A stretch of DNA of 64,000 nt, from assembly GCF_001280005.1 (NCBI RefSeq), contig NZ_LGDW01000144.1, positions 20,540 to 84,539 on the forward strand. Direction: 5' to 3'. The position numbers and the translations under genes were made by a program. The notes under the pieces are model-generated. The model saw nothing but the letters and a program-made list of their open reading frames with translations. It made no database searches and was not told the origin of the DNA. The stretch is from Streptomyces sp. NRRL WC-3618 (GTDB lineage Bacteria > Actinomycetota > Actinomycetes > Streptomycetales > Streptomycetaceae). This document shows, piece by piece, positions 1 to 8,031 of the stretch (its first letter is position 1; every line of letters starts with the position of its first letter).

Positions 1-357
1 GCGACGCTCACCCTGGACCTCGCCGCCGTACGGGTCGGCGACGACGCGATCGTCCTCACCAACGGCGGCCTGAGAGAGCCCCACACGGAGTACACGGTCC
101 AGGCGGTCCAGGTGGGCGCCGAACGCCTGAAGCAGACCCGGAACGCTCTCCCGGCGCCGCCACAGACCCCCGTGAGCGGCGAGAGCCAGAGCCAGAGCCC
201 CACGGAGAGTCCGAATCCGAGTACGAGTCCGACACCGGGCCAGAGCCCGAGCCCGACGCGGGGACCGGTCCGGCCTCAGCCGCCGCAGCCGCCGCAGCAG
301 GAAGCGGAAGGGGATGACTGGGAGCAGGACTCGGGCCAGGACGAGGACCTGTACTGA
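1..357 (+). CDS. C-terminal part of a Ser/Pro-rich protein of unknown function
   Basis: The frame is open from base 1 to a TGA at 355-357, so the gene starts outside the window. The first ~45 visible residues look folded (alternating hydrophobic and polar, with a VRVGDDAIVLTNGG stretch). The rest is a low-complexity Ser/Pro/Gln/Glu tail ending in an acidic stretch (EDLY-COOH). Such tails are common in actinobacterial exported or membrane-anchored proteins, but neither signal nor anchor is visible because the N-terminus is missing. I do not recognise the family. A G-rich/C-rich hairpin follows the stop at about 367-400. Confidence 0.6.
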   Translation, partial: ATLTLDLAAVRVGDDAIVLTNGGLREPHTEYTVQAVQVGAERLKQTRNALPAPPQTPVSGESQSQSPTESPNPSTSPTPGQSPSPTRGPVRPQPPQPPQQEAEGDDWEQDSGQDEDLY

Positions 358-366
358 CCTGGAACA

Positions 367-400
367 CATGGGGGGGTGTACCTGACACCACCCCCACATC
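367..400 (+). terminator. Hairpin after the partial gene
   Basis: An ATGGGGGGGTGT arm and a complementary ACACCACCCCCACAT arm flank an ACCTG loop just past the stop at 357. There is no U tract, as is usual for Streptomyces terminators. The pairing is imperfect. Confidence 0.45.
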
Positions 401-451
401 GGCCACTCAGGCCCAGGGACGAAAAGCGCGGCGCCCGGCACGATCCCTTAC

Positions 452-1180
452 ATGAACAACATGAGCAAGACGCCGAAGACCACGCACACCACCGCCCCGG
501 ACAACACCACCGACTCCGCCGAGTCCCCCCGCCCGACCGGCCTGAGCGAGGCGACCGCCCGTCGGCTGACCGGCGTCGCGGGTATCGCCACCGCCCTCGC
601 CCTGATCGTCGAAGTGCCCCTGTACTTCGTCTACTCGGGCCCACCCCCGGACGCGAACGTCCTGGCCCGCCTCCTGATCGGGATCCTCGCGCTCGCCTCC
701 CTGATCGTCTTCGTGACGAGTTTCCGCGAGCTGGTGAAGCGGGTGAACCCGGCCTACGAGTGGGCGGCCTCCCTGGCCTACTCGACGGGCCTCGTCTACG
801 CGACGATCATCCTGGTCTCCATGGGCCTGGAGGCCGGCGCGGTGATCGCCACCGACCACTCGATCGACCCGACGATCGACGTGAACGGCACGTACATCCT
901 CTACGGCTCGATCAGCCGCCTCCTGCTCGCCCTCTTCCTGACGGCGACCGCCTACACGATCGCCCGCACGAACCTCCTCCCCCGCTGGACGACCCGCTCG
1001 GCATACGTCCTGGCGGGCATCAACCTGGCCTTCGTACCGTCCCTGTTCTTCGGCAACACCCCGGCCGACTTCTACGCGGCGAACGGCTGGGGCACGACAG
1101 CCTCGATGGGCGCGATCCTCAGCTACTGGCTCCTGGCCCTGGGCATCTCGACGTACCGCAGCGGCACGACGAAGCGCTGA
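452..1180 (+). CDS. DUF4386-like integral membrane protein
   Basis: The 242-residue protein has a polar Thr/Ser-rich N-terminus of about 45 residues followed by six probable membrane helices: around 50-70, 78-97, 105-130, 148-170, 180-200 and 212-232. This size and helix layout match the DUF4386 family of bacterial membrane proteins, whose function is unknown. The ATG at 452 is used; a second in-frame ATG lies at 461, and neither has a clear Shine-Dalgarno, so the start is uncertain by three residues. It converges with the TerD-fusion gene, with a hairpin between them. Confidence 0.75.
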   Translation: MNNMSKTPKTTHTTAPDNTTDSAESPRPTGLSEATARRLTGVAGIATALALIVEVPLYFVYSGPPPDANVLARLLIGILALASLIVFVTSFRELVKRVNPAYEWAASLAYSTGLVYATIILVSMGLEAGAVIATDHSIDPTIDVNGTYILYGSISRLLLALFLTATAYTIARTNLLPRWTTRSAYVLAGINLAFVPSLFFGNTPADFYAANGWGTTASMGAILSYWLLALGISTYRSGTTKR

Positions 1181-1213
1181 GCGACCTCAAGTGCCCCACC
1201 CCGTACGAACATT

Positions 1214-1244
1214 GCGGCGCCCGCCGGTGGAGGTGGGGCGCCGC
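1214..1244. terminator. Bidirectional hairpin terminator
   Basis: The arms GCGGCGCCC (1214-1222) and GGGCGCCGC (1236-1244) are perfectly complementary around a 13-nt loop. They lie between two convergent genes, which is the expected place for a shared terminator. Confidence 0.6.
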
Positions 1245-1252
1245 GGTGCGTG

Positions 1253-3304
1253 TCAGCCCGTGGCGGCCGTCTCCCTCGTACGGGACGGCGACGTACGGCG
1301 GTCCAGGTGGGCAACCACATGGGCGTGGAAGCGGTCAACGGACTCGTCGACGCTGCGGATGAAGCCGGACTCAGCGTTGCCGCGGGTGTTGCCCATGCCG
1401 CGGAAGAGGGACAGGCGGAAGCCGGTGATGGGCGTGCCGTCCTTGGGCAGCAGGTCGGCCGGCTCCGGGCGGAGTCGTTCCAGGGTGCCGCGCGGACCTG
1501 GCGCCTGGCCGACGAGCAGTGCCTCGACGTGCAAGTCGGCTGGGGCGTCGGCGAGTTGGCGGACCAGCCGCTTGGCCCAGGTGAGCGGGTAGCCCTGTTC
1601 GGGAGCGGGGATCTCGATGGACGTACGCAGCTTGCCGGTGCGCAGGTCGGCGCAGAGGGCGAGGATGCCGGGCGTGCCGTCGATGCGGAGTTCGGCCTCC
1701 AGCCGGCCGTCCGCGCACAGTTGATCGGCCAGGGCGGCGCGACGAGTGCGCGGATCGCTGCCGCGTTTCGCGCGCTGCACGGGCAGCACCTTCTGGCCGA
1801 GTTCGCCACCCAGCCGCAGGCACACCTGCCGGACCAGACGCTCCCAGCTCTCGACGACGTCGACCGCACGCGAGTCGCCCTGGCACAGGGTCTCGTCGTC
1901 GATGCCGTTGCGTACGGGGACCCACGCGGGGCCCATGTTCTGGAAGCCGTGGCAGCCGGAGTTCTCGTGCTGGAGGTAGTGCAGGAGTTCCTGGAGCAGC
2001 CAGGCGTGGGCCGCGTTGCCGACGCCCTCGTGGCGGATCAGCATCTGGGCTTGGTGGGCGACCTCCGCCCACGAGAGATGCCAGAGGGCGACCTTGTGCT
2101 TGCGTCGGCCGTCCGCCTTGACCTCGACCAGCGGGCTGCCGTCGAGTTCGACGTCGTTGGACAGGGTGATGACGGCCTCGTAACCGCGCCGGGCGGCGAT
2201 GTCCGCATACGCCTGTACCTGGTCCTGCTTGAGGGAGTTGCCGTTCGTCTTGGTCTCGACGAGTGCCGTCCACAACTTGCCGGCCCGTTCGACGCGGATC
2301 ACTCCGTCGGGGCGGCGCGGGGAGTCGCCATTGGGCAGCGTGACCTCCGTGAACGTTTCCATCCGGCCGGACGGAGCGCCGAACCCCGCCGTCAACCTCC
2401 TTCCGAACTCCGGAACTTGGGTCATCACGGACAGCAGCACAGAGGTAGCCCGGGTCTCGCGCTCACGGTCGCTCTTGAGGGCGGACGCGGGGAAGAGCCG
2501 CGCCACTCGCCAGGCATCGTTCTCGGCGAGGGACTTTTTGGCCACCTTGGGCAGCGTGACCTTCTTCTTCGCGGTACGGGGCCGGGGCGGCACAGTCTTC
2601 GCCTCCGGCTGATCCGGCGGCACGGAGGGCACGAGTGGCGTGCACGGCACGGGCGCTAGAAGGCGCTCGCTCGTCGCCTGTGCCGGGATGGCGGGCAGGG
2701 ACTCGGACCACGTCTCCGGCGCCGGTACAGCATGCCCTTCCGGCTTCTCCACCGCCTCCCTCTCCGCGTCGTCGTCGATGTCGACGCCGAAGTCCGTTGC
2801 GAGGCCCGCGAGTCCGGACTCGTACCCCTGGCCGATCGCCCGGAACTTCCAGTCCCCGCCCCGCCGGTAGAGCTCGCCGAAGAGCAGCGCTCCCACCTCG
2901 CCGGGGTTCTCGACGGAGAAACGCAGCAGGCTCTCGCCGGCGCCGTCGGCGAGGGTCAGGCACAGGTCGTGCAGGTCGGAGAAGCGGGCGCCCTCGTAGC
3001 GGCTCGCCGCCACGACGATCCGCTCGGCGTCGGCCGGGATGGCCGTCAGGTCGAAGGTGATGCGGTCCTCGTTGCCGTCGGCTGTCGGCGCCTTGCCCAG
3101 TAGCTGCACGCTGCCGTCGGCAGCGACCGGGTTGTTGTAGAAGTAGAAGTCACCGTCGCTGCGCACCTTGCCGTCGGCGGTCAGCAGCAGGACGGACACA
3201 TCGGCGTCGCCCTCCCCCGTCGGACTGCTCCAGCTCAGTCTCACCATCACCGAGCCCACGTCTTCACTCAGCGCCGCCAGGCTGACATTGGCGCCCTTGA
3301 CCAT
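1253..3304 (-). CDS. TerD-domain protein fused to a PD-(D/E)XK-like nuclease module
   Basis: The 683-residue protein begins MVKGANVSL, the usual N-terminus of TerD proteins, so the ATG at 3304 is preferred although the frame is open to 3448. Residues ~1-170 form the TerD calcium-binding beta-sandwich (acidic DGKVRSDGDFYFYNNP and DGNEDRITFDL loops). A Pro/Ala/Lys linker follows (~185-270). The C-terminal ~400 residues hold a block with VERAGKLWTALVETKTNG and KQDQVQAYADIA, where the E-T-K after a hydrophobic strand and the downstream Q resemble a PD-(D/E)XK nuclease core. TerD proteins act in tellurite, phage and envelope-stress responses, and fusions to nucleases are known for this family. The nuclease assignment rests on the motif alone. 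An inverted repeat lies upstream at 3345-3372. Confidence 0.75.
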   Translation of the reverse strand: MVKGANVSLAALSEDVGSVMVRLSWSSPTGEGDADVSVLLLTADGKVRSDGDFYFYNNPVAADGSVQLLGKAPTADGNEDRITFDLTAIPADAERIVVAASRYEGARFSDLHDLCLTLADGAGESLLRFSVENPGEVGALLFGELYRRGGDWKFRAIGQGYESGLAGLATDFGVDIDDDAEREAVEKPEGHAVPAPETWSESLPAIPAQATSERLLAPVPCTPLVPSVPPDQPEAKTVPPRPRTAKKKVTLPKVAKKSLAENDAWRVARLFPASALKSDRERETRATSVLLSVMTQVPEFGRRLTAGFGAPSGRMETFTEVTLPNGDSPRRPDGVIRVERAGKLWTALVETKTNGNSLKQDQVQAYADIAARRGYEAVITLSNDVELDGSPLVEVKADGRRKHKVALWHLSWAEVAHQAQMLIRHEGVGNAAHAWLLQELLHYLQHENSGCHGFQNMGPAWVPVRNGIDDETLCQGDSRAVDVVESWERLVRQVCLRLGGELGQKVLPVQRAKRGSDPRTRRAALADQLCADGRLEAELRIDGTPGILALCADLRTGKLRTSIEIPAPEQGYPLTWAKRLVRQLADAPADLHVEALLVGQAPGPRGTLERLRPEPADLLPKDGTPITGFRLSLFRGMGNTRGNAESGFIRSVDESVDRFHAHVVAHLDRRTSPSRTRETAATG

Positions 3305-3372
3305 CTCGTGCACGAGCCCCCCCCAGACGCACGTTAGTGACATGTGATGCGCACCACACACCCTGCGCATCA
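3305..3372 (-). promoter_or_regulatory. Inverted repeats upstream of the TerD-fusion gene
   Basis: TGATGCGC (3345-3352) and GCGCATCA (3365-3372) form perfect 8-bp arms 12 bp apart. A second palindrome, CTCGTGCACGAG (3305-3316), sits directly against the start codon, in the place a ribosome-binding site would occupy. The first looks like an operator and the second could sequester the translation start. No regulator gene is adjacent. Confidence 0.4.
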
Positions 3373-3530
3373 AGGGAACCCTAGCGTCGAACAGCAATCG
3401 ATGGTCCCAAATCGTGCACAGTCCACCGACATCGCGACTTGAGGACAAAGGTGCAGGAGGGCTGACGGTCAGGCGAGCGGACAGGCAGACGGGCAGACGG
3501 CCGAGAGGGCGGCCTGTCAGCGAGCTGACA

Positions 3531-4994
3531 TCAGTGAACTGACACCAGCCGCTCGTACACCGTCACCCGCCGGCCGCGGGTCTGTTCGTCGGCCACCGGG
3601 GTGAAGTACTTCTTCAGGACGGACATCTTCGTTCTGTCCCGGGCGGTCGTCGGTGGTTTCGCCACCTGGGGTGTGTCCGTCACCAGGAGGATTCGTTGCC
3701 GGGTGAGCATCGCGGCGCGTATCCGGCTCGGGGGCGCCTCCACGCCCTTCAGGGTTCCGGACTCCTGCGGGCTGCGGGTCAGGGCGATGTCGCGCAGGCC
3801 GGCGAAGGCGCTGGGGGAGAGGGATTCGGTGTCCCGGCGGTCCGCCGGGACGAAGAGCACCGCGCTGCCGGTCTTCTTCAGCCGCCGTACTTCCGACGTG
3901 ATCGCCACGACGTCGTCCACCCTGCTTTCCGGGGACCGCTTGGCCAGTGACTGGGGCAGCAGTGCCGCCGTCGCCACGGCGATCACCGTGGGGAGGATCC
4001 ACATCGGCGCTCGCGGCAATCGGGGCGCGGCGGCCCGTGTCGCCGCGCCGACCACCGTACCGATGAGCAGCGCCAGGCCGAGCAGGCTGTAGAGGATGTA
4101 CCGGTCCAGGAACAGCGGCCGGACCAGGGAGACGCCCAGGAGGCCGAGCTGCGGCACCGCGAGCAGCGGGAACGCGACGGCCGCCACCGACAGTCGGCCC
4201 GGCCGGGGGCGGTCCAGCAGGGCGCCGACGCCGCCGATCAGCAGCAGGATCGCCGGGCCGATCACCATGTGCCAGGTCAACGGCGGTATCCATGCCACCT
4301 GTTGGGCCTGCTCTCGGCTGAAGAGGGCGAGGGGTAGCACCCCCGCTGTGGCGGCCGTGGAGGACGCGGCCCAGCGGATCCACACCCGGCGCCCGGCACG
4401 CGTCCGGACGAGGGTCGCCAGGTGCGCCAGAAGAACCATCAGCGAGAGCCAGTTGAGCAGTCCGCACATCAGGACGGTGCCGCCGTAGGCGACCCAGTAC
4501 GCCCTCCGGTCCCGTCCGTGGAGGAGGTGTACGAGCAGCCAGGTGGAGATCCCGGCGCCGGCCGCGACCAGAGCGTACGGGCGCCCTTCCTGAAGGTGGA
4601 ACTGCACGGCCGGGAGCAGCCCGAACGCCATCCCGGCCGCCAGGCCGACCCACTTGTCGGCCAGCCGGTGGCCGATGGCCGTCACGCAGGCCGCCGCCAC
4701 CGCCATGGCCATCACCGAGGGCAGCCGGAGGGTGGTGGTGCCCGCCCCGAAACACTCGAACAGGGCGTGCATCAGCAGGTAGTAGCCGCCGTGCACGACG
4801 TCCACGTTCCCCAGCAGATGCCAGATCTCGGCCGGGGAACGTTCGGCGGCCTGCCAGGTCGCGGCCTCGTCCCGCCACACGCTGTCCTGCCGCGACAGCC
4901 CCCACAGGCCGAGGCCGAGCGTCCACATCACCGGGATCAGCCAGATGGGACAACGACGGCTGTGCGGCAGGCCGGTTGAGGATGTCATGATCAT
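3531..4994 (-). CDS. GT39-like membrane glycosyltransferase
   Basis: The 487-residue polytopic protein has about ten hydrophobic helices. The first extracytoplasmic loop contains SVWRDEAATW; the Asp-Glu there is the hallmark catalytic/donor-binding pair of polyprenyl-phosphate-sugar dependent GT-C enzymes (GT39, mannosyltransferase type). The family uses lipid-linked sugars such as polyprenyl-phospho-mannose on the outer membrane face to modify proteins or cell-wall glycans. The C-terminal ~130 residues form a soluble, probably external domain. It lies 72 bp downstream of the anti-sigma candidate on the same strand and may belong to that transcript. Acceptor and sugar are unknown. Confidence 0.7.
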   Translation of the reverse strand: MIMTSSTGLPHSRRCPIWLIPVMWTLGLGLWGLSRQDSVWRDEAATWQAAERSPAEIWHLLGNVDVVHGGYYLLMHALFECFGAGTTTLRLPSVMAMAVAAACVTAIGHRLADKWVGLAAGMAFGLLPAVQFHLQEGRPYALVAAGAGISTWLLVHLLHGRDRRAYWVAYGGTVLMCGLLNWLSLMVLLAHLATLVRTRAGRRVWIRWAASSTAATAGVLPLALFSREQAQQVAWIPPLTWHMVIGPAILLLIGGVGALLDRPRPGRLSVAAVAFPLLAVPQLGLLGVSLVRPLFLDRYILYSLLGLALLIGTVVGAATRAAAPRLPRAPMWILPTVIAVATAALLPQSLAKRSPESRVDDVVAITSEVRRLKKTGSAVLFVPADRRDTESLSPSAFAGLRDIALTRSPQESGTLKGVEAPPSRIRAAMLTRQRILLVTDTPQVAKPPTTARDRTKMSVLKKYFTPVADEQTRGRRVTVYERLVSVH

Positions 4995-5066
4995 GAAAAT
5001 ACGCAGACGCGGCTCGCACGCGCGAACGAATAACTCGGCGCAACCGCATCACCGCGACCGACCAGC

Positions 5067-5726
5067 TCAGAACGCCTCGCGGAACAGGGCCCTCGCCTCG
5101 TCCGTGGCCTCCGTGGTGCCCCCGCACATCGGGACGGCGCCGTTGTCGGCGGTCACCAGGTAGTGGGCGCCGATCTCGAAGTCCGGCGCCTCCGAGTAGG
5201 CCTCGTCGCTGGTGAGGCTGACCTCGGCGGGGCGGTCGGCGGGGTCGGTGGTGGCGCGGTACCAGTGGTCGACCTTGAGATCCACCCGGTCGGCCTGCTT
5301 GGCGGTCACCGTGGCCTCGAAGGCGAGTTGGTGGCGGCGCAGGAGGTCGGGGGTGGGTGCCACGCACTTCGCCGCCGCCGCACCGCTGTCCGGGAGAGCC
5401 AGGGTCAGGGGTCCCGTGTGGGGGTGGGGGTGAGGAGCGGCCGTGGCTGCGGGAGGGGCGGCCTTCTCCGCCGTACCGTCTCCGCCCCGCGTGACGCCCC
5501 AGGTGATGGCGCCGCCCGCTGCCAGCAGCAGCAATGCGGTGAACGCCAGTGCCGGTACGAAGCGGGGGCGCGGCGCCGTGTCCTTGGCGGCGGTCGTCGG
5601 TGCTGTGGCTGTCGTCGGTGTGTTCATCGTGGCCTCCATGAGACGGGGGACGTCAGGTCGCGGAGCCTGAGAGGTCAGTGCCGGGTCCGTGGCCTTGAGA
5701 CGGGCCAGCAACTCGTCGTCGTTCAC
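5067..5726 (-). CDS. Probable membrane-anchored anti-sigma factor
   Basis: The 219-residue protein has a short polar cytoplasmic N-terminus (1-55, starting MNDDELLARLKATDPA), one transmembrane helix (~56-78, FVPALAFTALLLLAAGGAITW) and an external domain of about 140 residues with two cysteines that could pair. Its start codon overlaps the stop of the ECF sigma gene by 4 bp (ATGA), so translation is coupled. The LLARLKATDPA opening is typical of proteins encoded next to ECF sigma factors in Streptomyces. No zinc-binding HxxxCxxC (ZAS) motif is visible, so this is an anti-sigma candidate by position and topology only. Confidence 0.6.
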   Translation of the reverse strand: MNDDELLARLKATDPALTSQAPRPDVPRLMEATMNTPTTATAPTTAAKDTAPRPRFVPALAFTALLLLAAGGAITWGVTRGGDGTAEKAAPPAATAAPHPHPHTGPLTLALPDSGAAAAKCVAPTPDLLRRHQLAFEATVTAKQADRVDLKVDHWYRATTDPADRPAEVSLTSDEAYSEAPDFEIGAHYLVTADNGAVPMCGGTTEATDEARALFREAF

Positions 5727-6328
5727 CGACTGCTCCCTCCGTTTCCGATACCGGTTCCTTGTCCTTCGTCCGTCTCATGTCCGGGGCGCGCCCCGGTCTT
5801 TCGCTCCAGTCGCGCCGCCAGCTTCTTCTTCGCCCGGTGCAGCCGGATGCTCACGGCGTTCGCGCTCAGGCCGGTCACCTCGGCGATCCGGCTCGGGGTG
5901 AGTTCCTCGTACGCCCACAGCTGGACGATCTCCCGGTCCAGCGCGCGGAGTTGGGCGAGCGCCGCGTGCAGGGCGGTGTGATCGGCGTCCCCCGTCTCCG
6001 GCGCCGCGCCCGCCGCCGTCCACGTCAGGCGTTCCAGCAGGGAGCGTCTGCGCCGGTCCGCGCGGCGGGCGTTGGCGAGGCAGCCCCGGGCCACGCCGTA
6101 GCACCAGGGCAGCACGGCGTCGGGGTCGGGCTCGGGGATGCGCTCCGGGTCCAGCCCGGGTACGTCCCCGATGCGGCGCCACAGCACCAGCAGCGTCTCC
6201 GAGAGGATGTCGTCGACCTGGTCGGGGTCCGCGCGCCGCAGCAGATAGCGGTGCAGGGGCACCGTCACGACGCGCGCCAGCGCCTCGAAGCGGGCCCGCT
6301 GATCCCGGGCGGCCCTCTTTTCCGTCAT
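5723..6328 (-). CDS. ECF-type RNA polymerase sigma factor
   Basis: The 201-residue protein has a sigma region 2 (~10-85, including DQVDDILSETLLVLWRR and PWCYGVARGCLANARR) and a region 4 helix-turn-helix (~120-175, with LDREIVQLWAYEELTPSRIAE and NAVSIRLHRAKKKL). It directs RNA polymerase to a dedicated promoter set, usually when its anti-sigma partner releases it. The ATG at 6328 gives the usual family length. The gene is 55 bp downstream of the XRE-TPR regulator and overlaps the next gene by 4 bp, so these genes are probably cotranscribed. Its C-terminal ~25 residues (after ERKTGA) are a polar extension. Its regulon is not evident. Confidence 0.85.
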   Translation of the reverse strand: MTEKRAARDQRARFEALARVVTVPLHRYLLRRADPDQVDDILSETLLVLWRRIGDVPGLDPERIPEPDPDAVLPWCYGVARGCLANARRADRRRRSLLERLTWTAAGAAPETGDADHTALHAALAQLRALDREIVQLWAYEELTPSRIAEVTGLSANAVSIRLHRAKKKLAARLERKTGARPGHETDEGQGTGIGNGGSSR

Positions 6329-6383
6329 GGATTCCACGACCTGCCTTGTCCGGCACCGGGGGAATCCTTTCACCGACGCCCAG

Positions 6384-7727
6384 TCAGAGAGGCGGCTGTG
6401 CGGGCGCCGGGCCGAGCGTCGTGGTTCCGGGGGCCGTACGATGCCCCAGCCCCGTCCGGTAGGCGTCGAGCGCGGCCTCCACCCGGCCCGTCCGGCGCAG
6501 CAGATCGCCGAGCAGCCGGCACAGGTCGGCGAGGTCACCGGCGGCGCCCGCGCGCTCCAGGACGCTGAGGGCGCGTACGTAGTGCTCCTCGGCCTTGTCC
6601 GTGTCGCGGGCGTCCTCCGCGATGATGCCGAGCAGTCGGTGGGCGGCGGCCGAGTGCACCGCGCCGCGTTCCGACGACAGGTCCCCGAGTACGTCGTGCA
6701 GCAGCGCCGCCGCCTCGTCGGACTTGCCGCGTCGGTGCAGTACGTCGGCCAGCTCGACCGTGACCTGACTGCTGTAGAGCGCGGCGCGCTTGGCGGACAG
6801 CATGGCCTGCGCCTGACGCAACTCGGCTTCCGCGAGGGCGAGTTCGTTCTGCTGGGCGTGGAGGTACCCGCGCATCCAGTGGCAGTTGGCCAGCTCGGTA
6901 CGGATCTGCAGCTGCCGGTACAGCTCGGCGGCCTTCGCCAGCGAGGCGTCGGCCTCCGCGTACCGTCCCTCGGCGAGCATCGTCCGGGCCACCTGGCGGT
7001 GCATCCGGGCGACCAGCGCGGGATCCCGTACCTGCGGGGCGAGCGCGAGGGCGAGTTCGGCCGCCTGGGCCGCCCGCGCGTGGGCGCCCATGTCCATGTA
7101 GGGGGCGATGGAACTGGCGTAGAGGGGGAGGAGAGCGTCGGGATCGTGCAGCCCGCTGCGGTTGAGCTCGTCGATCGTGGACTCGAGAAGGTATACGGAG
7201 TAACGGAGTTCACCGGCGAGATAGTGCGCGACGGCCCGTCCGCGCAGGGCGGGCACCCGACCGGTCAGCGGCTCGTCGGCGAGACACCGTTCGGCGAGTT
7301 CGAAGTACTCCTGGGCGGCCGCGAGATCCCCGGTCTCCACCCCGCACTCCCCGAGCCCGAGCAGCGCGGTCGCCTCTTCCGCGACCAGCCCGAGCCGCGC
7401 GGCCTCCTCCCTCAACTCGCCGTACTGCTTGGCCGCCGCCTCGGTCTCGCCGGTGGCGAGGGTGCGCTGGGCGTCGGTGAGACGCAGCCGGAGGCCGGTG
7501 GCGAGGTGGGCGGGCCGCCCGGTCACCAACTCCTCGTATGCCACCCCGAGTTGATCGGCGATGTGCCGCAGCGCCTCGTCGGAGGCGCGCACGCGCCCCG
7601 CCTCCAGGGTGGAGACGTACGCGGGGGTGTAGGCGGGCTCCGCCAACTGCCGCTGGGTCAGCCCCTGCTCGATTCGCAGCCGTTGCACCCTGCGCCCGAT
7701 GACTTCCGGGTCGTCGCGCTCCACCAT
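6384..7727 (-). CDS. XRE-type regulator with TPR domain (RRNPP/PlcR-like architecture)
   Basis: The 447-residue protein has an N-terminal XRE helix-turn-helix (~9-65, VIGRRVQRLRIEQGLTQRQLAE ... YVSTLEAGRV) and then about 380 residues of helical tetratricopeptide-type repeats (for example TGDLAAAQEYFELAERCL, GRYAEADASLAKAAELYRQL, GRVEAALDAYRTGLGH). HTH plus TPR is the layout of regulators that bind a signalling peptide in the TPR groove (PlcR, PrgX, NprR). A gene for a 50-residue secreted peptide starts 109 bp away on the other strand, with a palindromic operator candidate between. The ECF sigma gene follows 55 bp downstream. Peptide binding is inferred from architecture and context, since many Streptomyces HTH-TPR regulators have no known ligand. 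Confidence 0.8.
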   Translation of the reverse strand: MVERDDPEVIGRRVQRLRIEQGLTQRQLAEPAYTPAYVSTLEAGRVRASDEALRHIADQLGVAYEELVTGRPAHLATGLRLRLTDAQRTLATGETEAAAKQYGELREEAARLGLVAEEATALLGLGECGVETGDLAAAQEYFELAERCLADEPLTGRVPALRGRAVAHYLAGELRYSVYLLESTIDELNRSGLHDPDALLPLYASSIAPYMDMGAHARAAQAAELALALAPQVRDPALVARMHRQVARTMLAEGRYAEADASLAKAAELYRQLQIRTELANCHWMRGYLHAQQNELALAEAELRQAQAMLSAKRAALYSSQVTVELADVLHRRGKSDEAAALLHDVLGDLSSERGAVHSAAAHRLLGIIAEDARDTDKAEEHYVRALSVLERAGAAGDLADLCRLLGDLLRRTGRVEAALDAYRTGLGHRTAPGTTTLGPAPAQPPL

Positions 7728-7777
7728 CGCCCAACTCCCCTGCGCCTACTTGCCGTTGAGGCCCGTCTACCCCTACG

Positions 7778-7803
7778 TTAAGCCACGAGTTAAGCGTGCT
7801 TAA
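7778..7803. promoter_or_regulatory. Candidate operator, TTAAGC half-sites
   Basis: A perfect palindrome TTAAGC-GT-GCTTAA occupies 7790-7803, and an extra direct half-site TTAAGC lies at 7778-7783, 12 bp upstream. The A+T-rich site stands out against its surroundings. It lies in the 108-bp gap between the divergent XRE-TPR and small-peptide genes, where the regulator would be expected to bind. Confidence 0.55.
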
Positions 7804-7835
7804 TACGTCGCTGTCGCTGTTGTTGCGAGGTTGCC

Positions 7836-7988
7836 GTGCTCTCACACTTCAGAGCGGTCTGCGCGGCGGTCATCGCCGCCGCCACCCTCATCATCGCGGC
7901 GAACACGGGCCCGGCGCGGGCGGCGGAGCCGCACCGGGCCGGGCCCGTGCACGAAGCGGGGTGGGCGACCCTGGGCCGACCGGGGTAG
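7836..7988 (+). CDS. Small secreted peptide precursor, 50 residues
   Basis: A GTG at 7836 preceded by GCGAGG (5-nt spacing) opens a 50-codon frame ending in TAG at 7986-7988. Residues 1-29 form a classic signal peptide: HFR at the start, a hydrophobic core AAVIAAATLIIAA, then a Pro and ARA just before the predicted cut after residue 29. The mature remainder would be about 21 residues, starting AEPHRAG and ending LGRPG, polar with one Trp. It is divergent from the XRE-TPR regulator. I do not recognise the sequence. The role as an extracellular signal is inferred; it could instead be a decayed remnant of a longer secreted protein. Confidence 0.5.
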   Translation: MLSHFRAVCAAVIAAATLIIAANTGPARAAEPHRAGPVHEAGWATLGRPG

Positions 7989-8031
7989 GGAAGCGTCCGT
8001 TCCATCCAGCTCATCAGGACGGCTCCGGCAC

